From assembly GCF_950295315.1 (NCBI RefSeq), contig NC_080175.1, forward strand, positions 87,027,581 to 87,091,580: DNA of 64,000 bases, read 5' to 3'. The first letter of the stretch is position 1; the number at the start of each line of letters is the position of its first letter. Below the pieces are notes generated by a model, which saw only the letters and a program-made list of their open reading frames with translations, ran no database searches and had not been told where the DNA came from. The translations under genes were made by a program, and so were the position numbers. Positions 54,181 through 64,000 of this stretch are shown in pieces. Origin of the DNA: Erinaceus europaeus (lineage: Eukaryota > Chordata > Mammalia > Eulipotyphla > Erinaceidae).

Positions 54181-54535
54181 GGCCAGGTGGTAGCGCAGCG
54201 GGTTAAGTGCACATGGCTTGAAGTGCAAGGACCTGTGTAAGGATCCTGGTTAGAGCCGTGGTTTCGAGTCCCTGGCTCCCCACCTGCAGGAAGAAGTGGG
54301 GCAGTTGGGGGACTGGGGGTGGTTAGGGGAGTTGGGGGAGTGGGTGGGTGGGGGTTGCTTCACAAGCGGAGAAGCAGGTCTACAGGTGTCTATCCTTCTT
54401 TCCCTTCTCTGTCTTCCCCTCCTCTCTTGATTTCTCTGTCTTATCCAACAACAAGAACAACAATGATAAACAACAAGGGCAACAAAAGGGAAAAAGGTAG
54501 CCTCAGGAGTAGTGGATTCGTAGAGACATCAATGG
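54181..54535 (+). mobile_element. SINE-B with an inserted G-rich tract
   Basis: Head 'ggccaggtggtagcgcagcg', 'gtttcgagtccctggctcc', then a G-rich expansion (54297-54355) where the family normally reads straight into 'gcttcacaagcgg', then the body, (AAC)n region and tail 'aggagtagtggattcgtag'. Confidence 0.9.
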
Positions 54536-54559
54536 AGTTGAGAATGAAATAGGGCCTCT

Positions 54560-55932
54560 GATGATTTTGTCAGTGAAGGGGGAGAGGGAGTTGGATGTAC
54601 TAACACACTCCATAGTTAGTACATGACATTTTTCTCAGATTTCTCTGCAGTCTCACACCTGCCAAGAATACTTTAGCTTTATCTGAATTGGTTGTAAAAC
54701 TGGTTTGTTTTCATTCAATCATTTAATGGAATTGATTTTAGCGAAGAAGGATAGAGTTACTTTGACAGGAGACAAGACAAGTGCCTCAGGTTTAAAATGG
54801 CCTGCATTAGTCCAGTTTATCCAGATAAATAAAACCAGGAGAGAGAGAGGGAGAGAGAGAGAGAGGAAGAGAGAGAGAGGGAGAGAGAGAGAGAGGGAGA
54901 GAGAGAGAGAGAGAGAGGAAATAGCCAAGATATGGAGATTCAGAGGAATCTATAGTATAATTTCTAGTCCAAACACAGCAGGTCAAAATCCAAGAACAAT
55001 CAATATTTCAATATGAGTGCAAAGGCCAACTGACAAGTCTGGAGATGTAGTTCCTGGGCAGAGTAGAAGCTTCACATGTGTTATACCATGGGTTTGATCT
55101 CTGCCTCCAAAGGCTACCAAACCAGAATCTACCAACTACTGAGTATAGTCAGCAGTGATTCTCTCTTAGCCTTTTTGTTCTTTTTCACATCAACTAGCAT
55201 TATGAATCAGACCTACAATAGGGAGAATGATTATTTTAGAGACTCTGCTGACTCAAATATTAATTTCACCTAAAAACTCCATCACTGCCACACCCAGAAT
55301 AACAGTTGGCTATATGCCTGAGCATCCTATGAGCTGATAGAGTATATACATAACATTAGCTACCACATAAATTAAATGAAAATGAAAGTTAAAAATAGGG
55401 AAATTAAACTTCAATTACAATATTTATATCCAAGATTCAAGCAAAGAAATGTCCATTCTCCTTAATAGAGGAGTCACCATTTTGTGATCTTTATATGCAC
55501 ATATTACAAACATGTCACATTTTCAAAGCTCAAAATATGAATATATACACACACATATATTTTTATTACTCTTAATTATCCAATAAATAACATAGAATGT
55601 GTTATCCACTCAATAAATATTTGTTGACTAAATTATCAAATGATGAATTTCACATGACATTGATTTAACAGGATATATATATATAATTTTAAGGGTTGCT
55701 ACCACACATCACATATTTTATTTCATCTGAATATTATGATTCCAATTCCTTAAAGAAAAAAAAAATTCAAGCTCATAGATCAGATACAGAAATGTGCAGA
55801 ACAAGTACCTCAAAATAGAGGTGCTAGGACAAGCAAAAAACTGCCTACTTTGTCAAGCATGGAAGCAGGTTTGAGCTTGACCCTGCTGTACTGGAGAAAA
55901 GCTTCGGTGGTGTAACCTCTCTCCCTCTCTCT

Positions 55933-55974
<42 letters not shown>

Positions 55975-56200
55975 ATTTGAAAAAGCTAGAGTAGTAAAAT
56001 TCCTATAATGACAAAAGAAAAAAATTCTCCCCCAGTCTATATAGCAGTGCAAGTATAAGGAAATAAATAAAACTGAGAGCAAAATACTAACATAAATAGA
56101 CCACCATTTTGAAGTCAATATATGTCATTTTAATACCATATGAGTCTAAAGGGGAAATTAAGTTGGTATTTAACATATATTGTCTTTTAAAAGCCATTTC
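54560..56200. other. Unique sequence with GA and CT microsatellites
   Basis: (GA)n/(GGGA)n at 54838-54920 and (CT)n at 55917-55970. No gene recognised. Frames across these tracts are low complexity. Confidence 0.55.
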
Positions 56201-56208
56201 AGTAAGAA

Positions 56209-56578
56209 GGGCTGGGCAGTAGCCCAGCAGGTTAAGCACACCTGGCTCGAAGCACAAGGACCAGAGTAAGGATTCCAGTTTGAGCCCCTGGCTCCCCATC
56301 TGCTGGGGGGGAGAGGGGTCACTTCACAAGTGGTGAAGCAGGTCTACAGGTGTCTATCTTTCTTTCCCGCTCTCTGTCTTCCCCTCCTTTCTTGATTTCT
56401 CTCTTCTCCATCCAACAGCAACAACAGCAATGGCAATAATAATGACAACAATAACAAGGGCAACAAAAACAGAAAAAAAAATACCTCAAAGAGCTGGCTA
56501 CAGAAGAAGGGCAAACGCTAGAAGAAGAAAGTGCAGGCACTGAGCCCCAGAGATAATCCTAGAGGAAAAGAAAAAAAT
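56209..56578 (+). mobile_element. SINE-B carrying a scrap of the non-L1 LINE
   Basis: Full head ('gggctgggcagtagcccagc'), body, (AAC)n region and end ('aggcactgagccccagagat'). In place of the usual bases between 'ggagc' and 'gtgcaggcac' it has 'tggctacagaagaagggc' and 'aaacgctagaagaagaaa', the 3' end of the LINE at 45860 and 63677. Confidence 0.9.
56494..56530 (+). mobile_element. Minimal 3'-end copy of the non-L1 LINE
   Basis: About 36 bases identical, except one or two positions, to the last codons, stop and GAA tail of the 45.8-kb and 63.6-kb copies. About 12 bp of SINE sequence are missing at the join. Confidence 0.72.
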
Positions 56579-56584
56579 TGAAAA

Positions 56585-57200
56585 AAAAAAATTTCAGTAA
56601 GTATATGAGATAAACTACCATCTATTTCACTCATGCAGAAACTGAGATATTCAGAAGTTGTATCACCCGTACAGGATTGTATAGTTAGTTACACTGGAAT
56701 CAGGCTTTCCACTGTGGTTTAACAAATTGTCTATGGTATTGTCAAAAGCCACTATTTAATTTTAAAATTCCTCTCACAATTATATGTGAACAGTATTAAT
56801 GACATTTTACAGATGAAGAAACGGAATTTCAGAAAGTTTAAATGGCTTAAGACAAAGACAATTAATAGAACATATATATTTTTAGTCAAGTCTAAAATCT
56901 GTTCTTTATAGCAATAACATTAACTTCCACTGAATTTTACATCTTGAAACAAATGTACAAAATAGTCATAAGCATATACTCTAGTAAGTAGAAAAGACTA
57001 TGGTGGTAAAACCATTAGGCTTTATTTCTAAATAAACTAAAAATCCTCTGTGATATATATATATATATATATATTTACACATTAACACTGAATAGGAGAC
57101 ACTCCATCCAACCTCTATTAATGCCAATGGCATAAAGGTAACAGCTAATAAGTTGAGTAAATGAAGGAGCAGCAGTGCAATGAATGAGGAAAAGAAACAT
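56585..57200. other. Unique AT-rich sequence
   Basis: (AT)n at 57053-57074. No gene or element recognised. Confidence 0.5.
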
Positions 57201-57204
57201 TTTG

Positions 57205-57300
57205 ATTCTTTTATATTTATTTATTGGATAAAAACTTGTGTCCTTGTATGTTGTAACATATGCACTCAATGAAGTATGACACCACCTGGTCCCCCAAAGA
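57205..57300 (-). mobile_element. SINE-A scrap, reversed
   Basis: 'tatttatttattggataaaa', 'cttgtgtccttgtatgttg', 'gacaccacctggtcccc'. The body is deleted. Confidence 0.7.
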
Positions 57301-57311
57301 TATTTCTTATC

Positions 57312-57535
57312 CGGAGTCGGGCGGTAGTGCAGCGGGTTAAGCACACATGGCGCAAAGCTCAAGGACCAGCATAAGGATCCCCACCCGCAGGGGAGTCGCT
57401 TCACAGGCGGTGAAGCAGGTCTGCAGGTGTCTCGCTCTCCTTCTCCTCTCTCCATTTCTCTCTGTCTTATCTAAAAATGACAATAATAATAACTACAACA
57501 ATAAAACAACAAGGGCAACAAAAGGGAGTAAATAA
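57312..57535 (+). mobile_element. SINE-B (short form)
   Basis: 'ggagtcgggcggtagtgcag', 'gtcgcttcacaggcggtg', (AAC)n region, 'gggcaacaaaagggagtaa'. Little diverged, but with a deletion over the B-box region. Confidence 0.9.
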
Positions 57536-57559
57536 ATATATAAAAATATATGTCTTACC

Positions 57560-57866
57560 TTTTATTTATTTTTCTTTCTTTTTCTTTTTATTTATTATTT
57601 ACTTTAATTAATTAATTTTGCATCCAGGGCCTCGGTGCCTGCACTATCAATCCACTGCTCCTGTGACCATTTTCCCCATTTTATTGAATAGGACAGAGAG
57701 AACATGAGATGGAGAGAAGATAGAGAGAGAGGAGAGACACCTGCAGATCTATATTTGGGAAGCTTCCCCCTTGCAGGTGGCGAGCCTGGGACTCAGACTG
57801 GAATTTTTGCAGGTCCTTGTGCTTCATAGTATGTGTTCTTAACCCAGTATACCACCATCTGACTCC
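57560..57866 (-). mobile_element. SINE-B, reversed
   Basis: 'tttgcatccagggcctcggt', 'ctatcaatccactgctcc', 'tgaataggacagagagaac', 'cccttgcaggtggcgagc', 'taccaccatctgactccg'. Confidence 0.87.
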
Positions 57867-57886
57867 GAAAAGGTATTTTATCCAAA

Positions 57887-57943
57887 AAATATATATATAA
57901 TATATATATTTTTATAATAATATATATATATTATATATATAGC
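57887..57943. repeat. AT-rich palindrome
   Basis: (AT)n blocks arranged nearly palindromically around 'ttttataat'. Can fold into hairpins; probably a microsatellite. Confidence 0.75.
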
Positions 57944-58004
57944 CCAGCATGCTTCTGTTACACCACTCTGCTATCTCAAAAGATCTTTTCTATCTTCACT
58001 CCCC

Positions 58005-58135
58005 TCTCAAGAAAAGAAAGGGAAGAAAAGGAATAAGAGAAAAGAAAGGGAAAGAAAATGGCTTCCAGGAGTGTTCTATTCATGAAGCAAGCATTGAGCC
58101 CCAATGGTAACCCTGATGGCAATAAAAATAATTAT
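58005..58135 (+). mobile_element. SINE-B 3' tail scrap
   Basis: 'aatggcttccaggagtgttc', 'gcattgagccccaatggtaa', 'ccctgatggcaataaaaa'. Confidence 0.65.
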
Positions 58136-58189
58136 TATAAAAATTAATTAACTAATTAAGCACCTTCTATGTCAATCATTCAAACCAAC

Positions 58190-59212
58190 ACTTGTAGCAT
58201 TTTTTCTATTCTCCTAAAAAATGTGCTTGGGATCTTGATGAGGATAGCATTAAATTTGTAGATGGCTCTGGGTAATATATTCATTTTGATGATGTTAATT
58301 CTTCCAACACATGAACATGGAATATCTTTCCACTTCTTTGTGTCTTTTTCAATTTCTTTGAGTAGTGACTCATAATTTTCAGTATACAAGTCTTTCACTT
58401 CTTTGGTTAGGTTTTACTCCTAGATATTTTATTGTTTTTGTTGCTATAGAAAAAGGAACTGATTTCTGGATTTCAATTTCTTCTAACTTAGTGTTTGCAT
58501 AGAGGAATGCCACTGACTTTTGAATGTTAATTTTATAGCCTGACACATTACTGTATTGCCTGATGATTTCCAAAAGCTTCTTGCTGGATTCCTTAGGTTT
58601 TTCCATGTATACTATCACGTCATCTGCAAATAAGGAGAGTTTGACTTCTTCTCTTCCAATCTGTATGCCTTGAATTCCTTGCTCCTGCCTGATTGCTATG
58701 GCAAGAACTTCCAACACTATGTTGAATAGTAATGGTGATAGTGGGCAGCCCTGTCTAGTACCTGATCTGAGTGGAAATGCTTCCAGTTTTTCACCATTGA
58801 GTATGATGTTGGCTGTAGGTTTGCTATATATAGACTCCACTATATTCAGGAATTTTCCATCTATTCCCATTTTTTTGTAGTGTTTTGATCATAAAGGGAT
58901 GTTGTATTTTGTCAAAGGCTTTCTCTGCATCTATTGATATGACCATGTGGTTTTTGGTCTTGCTTTTGTTGATGTGGTGGATCACATTGATTGATTTACG
59001 TATATTAAACCAACCTTGCATGCCTGGGATAAACCCCACTTGGTCATGATGAACAATCTTTTTGATATACTGCTGTATCTGGTTGGCTAGAATTTTATTC
59101 AATATTTTTGCATCTATGTTCATCAGAGATCTTGGTCTGTAGTTTTCTTTTTTGGTTGTGTCCCTGTCTGCTTTTGGTATCAGGGTGATGTTGGCTTCAT
59201 AGAAGCTGATTG
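58190..59212 (-). pseudogene. L1 ORF2 reverse transcriptase domain (inverted segment)
   Basis: The minus strand reads [76 protein letters not shown], then the catalytic FADD at 58619-58630, YKINIQKS and the post-[19 protein letters not shown]. The core RT motifs are present, including both aspartates of FADD. Frameshifts separate three frames (58824-59270, 58379-58870, 58180-58398). Promoter and 5' parts are absent, so it is dead. Confidence 0.92.
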
Positions 59213-60470
59213 CCAAAACAATCTTGAGAAAAAAGAACAGAAGTGGAGGCATCACACTCCCAGATCTCAAACTGTATTATAGGGCCATTGTCATCAAAAC
59301 TGCTTGGTACTAGAACATGAACAGACACACTGACCAGTGGAATAGAACTGAGAGCCCAGAAATGAGGCCCCACACGTATGGACATCTAATCTTTGACAAA
59401 GGGGCCCAGACTATTACATGGGGAAAGCAGAGTCTCTTCAACAAATGGTGTTGGAAACAATGGGTTGAAACATGCAGAAGAATGAAGCTGAATCACTGTA
59501 TTTCACCAAATACAAAAGTAAATTCCAAGTGGATCAAGGACTTGGATGTTAGACCAGAAACTATCAGATACTTAGAGGAAAATATTGGCAGAACTTTTTT
59601 CTGCATAAATTTTAAAGACATTTTCAATGAAATGAATCCAATTACAAGGAAGACTAAGGCAAGTATAAACCTATGGGACTACATCAAATTAAAAAGCTTC
59701 TTTACAGCAAAAGAAACCACTACTCAAACCAAGAGACCCCTCACAGAATGGGAGAAGATCTTTACATGCCATACATCAGATAAGAGTTTAATAACCAACA
59801 TATATAAAGAGCTTGCGAGACTCAACGACAAGACAACAAATAACCCCATCCAAAAATGGGGGGAGGACTTGTACAGAATATTCACCACAGAAGAGATCCA
59901 AAAGCCGAGAAACACATGAAAAAATGCTCCAAGTCTCTGATTGTCAGAGAAATGCAAATCAAGACAACAATGAGATATGACTTCACTCCTGTGAGAATGT
60001 CATACATCAGAAAAGGTAACAGCAGCAAATGCTGGAGAGGGTGTGGGGTCAAAGGAACCCTCCTGCACTGCTGGCGGGAATGTCAATTGGTCCAACCTCT
60101 GTGGAGAACAGTCTGGAGAACTCTCAGAAGGCTAGAAATGGACCTACCCTATGACCCTGCAATTCCCCTCCTGGGGATATATCCTAAGGAACCCAACACA
60201 TCCATCCAAAAAGATCTGTGTACACATATGTTCTTGGAAGCACAATTTGTAATAGCCAAAACCTGGAAGCAACCCAGGTGTCCAACAACAGATGAGTGGC
60301 TGAGCAAGTTGTGGTCTATATACACAATGGAATACTACTCAGCTGTAAAAAGTGGTGACTTCACCGTTTTCAGCCGATCTTGGATGGACCTTGAAAAAAT
60401 CATGTTGAGTGAAATAAGTCAGAAACAGAAGGATGAATATGGGATGATCTCACTCTCAGCCCGAAGTTGA
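59213..60470 (+). pseudogene. L1 ORF2 C-terminal region (sense segment)
   Basis: Reads [20 protein letters not shown], then a TAG stop near 59311 where the 5' copy of the window has TGG. After that the frame is open to about 59919. It is then shifted by loss of one G near 59905 (compare 'aaaaggccgag' at 619) and continues 59856-60470 to the natural ORF2 stop at 60468. It includes [15 protein letters not shown], the Cys-rich C-terminal motif. Confidence 0.92.
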
Positions 60471-60728
60471 AAAACAAGATTAGAAAAGAAAACACAAGTC
60501 GAACTTGAAATGAAATTGGAGTATTGCACCAAAGTAAAAGACTCTGGGGTGGGTGGGTGGGTGGGGAGAATACAGGTCCATGAAAGATGATGAATGACAT
60601 AGTGGGGGTTGTACTGTTAAATGGGAATCTGGGGAATGTTCTGCATGTACAAACTATTGTATTTACTGTTGAATGTAAAACATTAATTCCCCAATAAAGA
60701 AATAAATTATTAAAAAAAAAAAAAAAAA

Positions 60729-60957
60729 GAAAAGAACAAAAAGGACAATGCAACCTAGATTACAGGAGTGTTTGTACTGTTGGTTTACAGAAGAAGAGCT
60801 TGGGGAGCAAAGACACGGTATTACAGGAGAAACCCCACTACTCTCATAAAACACTTATGAGTGATAATTAAGAGAAAAAAAAAAAAAAACACTGGGCTAC
60901 ATTGAAATATGTTTGAAAAGGCTAGGAGAAATAGGAGTCTTGAAAAGCTAGATTTTA
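60729..60957. other. Unique sequence
   Basis: Nothing recognised. Confidence 0.45.
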
Positions 60958-60959
60958 TT

Positions 60960-61297
60960 TATTTATTTATTTATTTTTGTCTCTAGAATTATTGCTGGGA
61001 CTTGGTACCTGCACCACGAATCCACTGATCCATGAGGCTATTTTTTTTCCTTTTGTTGCCCTTGTTTTATTGTTGTTGTTGCTATTGATGTCATTGTTGT
61101 TGGCTAGGACAGAGAAATGGAGAGAGATGGGGAAGACAGAGAGGGAGAGAGAAAGACACCTGCAGACCTGCTTCACCGACTGTGAAGAGACCCCCTTACA
61201 GGTGGGGAGCTGGGGGCTCGAACAGGGATCCTTACGCCAGTCCTTGAGCTTTGTGCCATGTACACTTATCCTGCTGCTGTACCTCCCGACCCCCACT
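60960..61297 (-). mobile_element. SINE-B, full-length, reversed
   Basis: (TTTA)n start, 'gtctctagaattattgctgg', 'caccacgaatccactgatcc', 'ggacagagaaatggagag', 'gcagacctgcttcaccgac', 'gtggggagctgggggctcg', head 'ctgctgtacctcccgacccc'. Confidence 0.92.
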
Positions 61298-61463
61298 GGA
61301 TTTGATTTTTAGAAAATGATTTATAAGAATCCTTGAAACAAATTCACTGTGGAGTGGGACTTGAATCAAGCAGGAACTATAAAGTGAAAATAACTGGTGA
61401 GGATTAAACATCAGAGATCCTTTAGAAGTTGATCAGCATGTGATTAAGACCTAAAATTGCAGA

Positions 61464-61645
61464 TTTGAAGCCAGAGAGATAACTCAGTATCTTAGAACAC
61501 AGCATTTTCATCTCTGAGTTCCTAAAAATACTAGACTGAACCCCCAGAATGACCACAAACTAGAAATGAGTGTGCTGTGCTCTCTCCCTCTCTCTCTCTC
61601 TCTCTCTCTTTCCCTCCCTCCTTCCCTCTCAAATAAATCTTTACA
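61464..61645 (+). mobile_element. Older T+ class SINE with (CT)n
   Basis: 'gaagccagagagataactca', 'actgaacccccagaatgacc', (CT)n at 61581-61610, end 'caaataaatctttac' (AATAAA followed by TCTTT). Confidence 0.65.
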
Positions 61646-63224
61646 AAATAAACTAGACAAAAAATGAAGTAAGAAACATGTATATTTCAACTCAGTAAAT
61701 CTGGAATATACAGATATTCTGACTTTGTACAACTTTGTAGAAAATATTACTGCAGTTACATCAAACTTGGGTAGCAGTATTATAATGTTTTTAATTTGAC
61801 TAATTAACAAAAAATAGTTTTCTTAACATTCAAGGGACAAGAGAGATGTAAGGAAGATGTAACCCTTCATTTCATTAAAAAAAAAAAAGGAAAGGAAATA
61901 GTAATTTAAAATGATACAAGAGTGTATCCTCTCTTCAATGATTGGACTTTTCTTAATTATTATGTACTTATAAGTCTAGGTTCAAAAAAACAACCCAATA
62001 ATATTGGGTCGTAACTGGGGAATTGTCTTGGTGAAGGAACTACAGGATTTGCAAGCACGAGACTCTGGGTTCAGTCCTCTGGGTTCAGAGCTGGTCAGTG
62101 CCCTGATCACTCTGTAAAATAAAATAAATCATTCCCCAAAATTGGGTAACAAGATTGTATTGACAGGTAATGAACTATATTCTCTAGTTTTACCTGATGA
62201 AGATGCATTAAGGCAAAGGATCAGCTTTGATAATTTTCAACTGGTAATCAAGTCTCCAACAACAATAACAACAACAACAAAAAACCTTGGAATTTTAGAG
62301 ATAAAAGACAATTGTCTTATAGATACATTATTTCCCAAAGCTCATGCTTTTTCCTACATCTGCATATGTTCTTTTTTCCTTTTGTAGAAACACCTCTAAA
62401 ATAATAAGCAAAAAAGATCTGAATAGAGCCAAGAAGTAATTTATATTATCTATACAAGAATTGTGATATTTAGTTTCAGTACTTTTGTCTCGCACTCATG
62501 ACACAAATACAGAGCAGCAGATCTAAATGATCAGTTTGTTAGAAATCACATTGTGTTTCATTGTGTACTCTTTCCTTAGTTGGAGATGCTTTTGAGAGGA
62601 GAACTATATCTCTAATGAGAGACCATTTTTTCTACTTCTAGTAAATTTCTAGTAAATAAAAACACACTGAAAATAAAAGTTTCATGTTCGATAGAGTGTT
62701 CAGTTAAATAAAGATTGTATATATATGAGTTCAAATATGCTACAACATCAAACATGTCTTTGGAGGTTTTTTTTTAAAAAAAACTATTTATTTCTAAACA
62801 TCCAAAAGCTAGCCAAGAACATCTAAAGAATTCATGCCAAATTAATTGCTTCTGAGGGTGTAGGAGCATATAAGAAAGATGATAAAGAGTATTTATACAC
62901 ATAAATTGTTTGAATATATTTTCTGGACTTACTCTGAGTAAGCAATCTATAGAAACACAAGTTCTGCATGTATCAATGCTGGGAAATACTATATCAGAAC
63001 CATAAATTAGAAAATTAGAACACAGACCTATTAGGAATGTGTATCAATTTCTGTCAGATGGTGTACAGATGGGATAAGATAAAAGGGAGACACCAAGGTC
63101 ATGCTCATAGTTGTTCTCCCTGTAATGGCAAAACTATAGAAAAGAAACAGCAGATGAGGAGCACAAGTTAGGTACAGATGTAGAAACAGCTATTTGATAG
63201 CAATTCATTAGTCTTTCCTTCTTT
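61646..63224. other. Mostly unique AT-rich sequence
   Basis: A SINE-like scrap at 62015-62145 ('gcaagcacgagactctgggt', 'gatcactctgtaaaataaa'). No gene recognised; the 81-codon frame at 62142 runs through low-complexity Thr codons. Confidence 0.5.
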
Positions 63225-63830
63225 TCTTTGTTTAGTTTTAGAGAAAGAGAGAGAGTCAGAGAGAAAGAGACACAGCGCCTGTCCAACGCTTGACGTCTCG
63301 TCACCCAATCTGGTCCCCTACGCCTACACTGAACTTCTCTGTTCCAGACTCTTGGAAACAGAGCTGGCAGTCAGCTGAGGTCAAGAACAAACACCTCATC
63401 ACAGACCCCTAAAGCGTCAACCCGGCTTTGACCTAGCACGTTATGATTGGGCCCTCCTCAATCGCTATCGAACAGGCCATGGCCGGTGCACCACTATGTT
63501 CCATCGCTGGGGAGCCAGAGACGACCCGAACTGCCCCTGCGGCTCCAGACAGACTATGACCCACATAGTCAACGACTGCCACCTCTCCAGATTCAAAGGA
63601 GGTCTCGAAACTTTCCATCAGGCTCAACCTGACGCTATTGACTGGCTACGGAAGAAGGGCAAACGCTAGAAGAAGAAAGCGCCAAAGCTTCCTAGCTGAT
63701 CTTGAAGCTTCACCACTTTTGAAGCTTCCTAGATGTAAACACTCCCATTAGGTGACAACAAGTTCGAACTTGGGTCTTTCTACATGGTGAAGTGTATGTT
63801 CCACTAGATGAGCTATTCCCTGACCTCAAA
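63225..63830 (-). mobile_element. Old SINE-E, reversed, split by the non-L1 LINE
   Basis: 'gagagtcagagagaaagaga' and 'cacagcgcc' continue after the insert as 'gccaaagcttcctagctgat', 'gttcgaacttgggtctttc' and 'gatgagctattccctgacc'. Confidence 0.7.
63280..63677 (+). mobile_element. Non-L1 LINE, second copy (last 398 bp), with 6-bp target duplication
   Basis: About 20 differences over 400 bp from 45459-45857 by eye. 'agcgcc' flanks it at 63274-63279 and 63678-63683, and removing the insert restores a normal SINE-E. Encodes the end of the RT protein with a two-base loss near 63411. It retains the Cys/His motif (tgcccctgcggc from about 63531) and the TAG stop at 63667-63669, and ends in GAAGAA. 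Confidence 0.9.
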
Positions 63831-63960
63831 ATCATTTGCTTTTCAAAGTACATGGCATTAGAATGACAGGGCAAGAATGGGCATATTAAGCTGGATTTGA
63901 AAGTTGAGGAGCAATATATTGGAGTCAATTGGCTTGAAAAACTTACCTATTGAAAAAAGG
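63684..63960. other. SINE-E remainder and short unique sequence
   Basis: Beyond 63830 nothing is recognised. Confidence 0.45.
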
Positions 63961-64000
63961 GGGGGCTGGGCAGGGTAGTGCAGAGGACAGGTGGAGTAAG
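63958..64000 (+). mobile_element. Start of a SINE, cut by window end
   Basis: 'gggggctgggcagggtagtg' resembles a SINE-A/B head; only about 40 bases are available. Confidence 0.5.

Larger units (their letters stand above)
58190..60728 (+). mobile_element. Young L1 with inverted 5' half (twin priming)
   Basis: 58190-59212 is L1 ORF2 RT in reverse; 59213-60728 is the rest of ORF2, 3' UTR and poly-A in sense. The outer (left) end of the inverted part stops at the codons [10 protein letters not shown]. The sense part begins only a few codons later in the ordinary ORF2 order ([13 protein letters not shown]), with about 10 codons lost. This is the expected arrangement for twin priming. No clear target duplication seen. 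Confidence 0.88.

Noticed and set aside
58190..60728. Two independent L1 insertions head to head
   Set aside because: The two parts are consecutive in ORF2 order and share one poly-A tail, so one twin-primed event is simpler.

Overview
The window looks like repeat-rich intergenic or deep intronic DNA from a placental mammal, most likely a hedgehog (Erinaceidae, Erinaceus-like). This assignment is an inference. It rests on the dominant tRNA-derived SINE families, on a young L1 whose ORF2 and 3' UTR recur at both ends of the window, and on T+ class SINE tails (AATAAA followed by TCTTT) known from insectivores. I see no intact host gene and no convincing exon. The only long readable frames belong to transposable elements. 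A 200-base assembly gap lies at 41381-41580.

Layout. 1-2.4 kb: a young L1 3' end, then an L1 relic in which endonuclease sequence is joined directly to the 3' terminus. 2.4-4.2 kb: a block of minus-strand L1 and SINEs. 6.4-11.7 kb: an ancient minus-strand L1 of nearly full extent, split by SINEs, an LTR scrap and an unclassified retroposon (here 'family X'). 13.2-14.8 kb: an old SINE split by a family X copy that has an inverted 5' half, a 14-bp target-site duplication and a probable 3' transduction. 15.5-34.5 kb: unique AT-rich DNA with many SINEs, L1 3' ends and microsatellites. 34.5-36.8 kb: a complete but non-autonomous class II-like endogenous retrovirus with two 335-bp LTRs, a Lys-type primer site, a polypurine tract and a 6-bp target duplication. 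37.8-50.0 kb: three further LTRs, a second unclassified repeat ('family S3'), and a reverse-transcriptase fragment of a non-L1 LINE at 44.6-45.86 kb. 51.2 kb: a probable intron-bearing tRNA-Ile(UAU) pseudogene. 58.2-60.7 kb: a young L1 with its RT half inverted (twin priming). 63.28-63.68 kb: a second copy of the non-L1 LINE inside an old SINE.

Most notable: the non-L1 LINE (Jockey/CR1-group-like RT with a C-terminal Cys/His motif and a GAA-repeat tail) is present in three truncated copies. The two longer ones differ by only about 5%. Such recent activity is unexpected for this kind of element in a placental mammal and makes horizontal transfer worth testing. All identities, divergences and duplications were read by eye; no searches were run.
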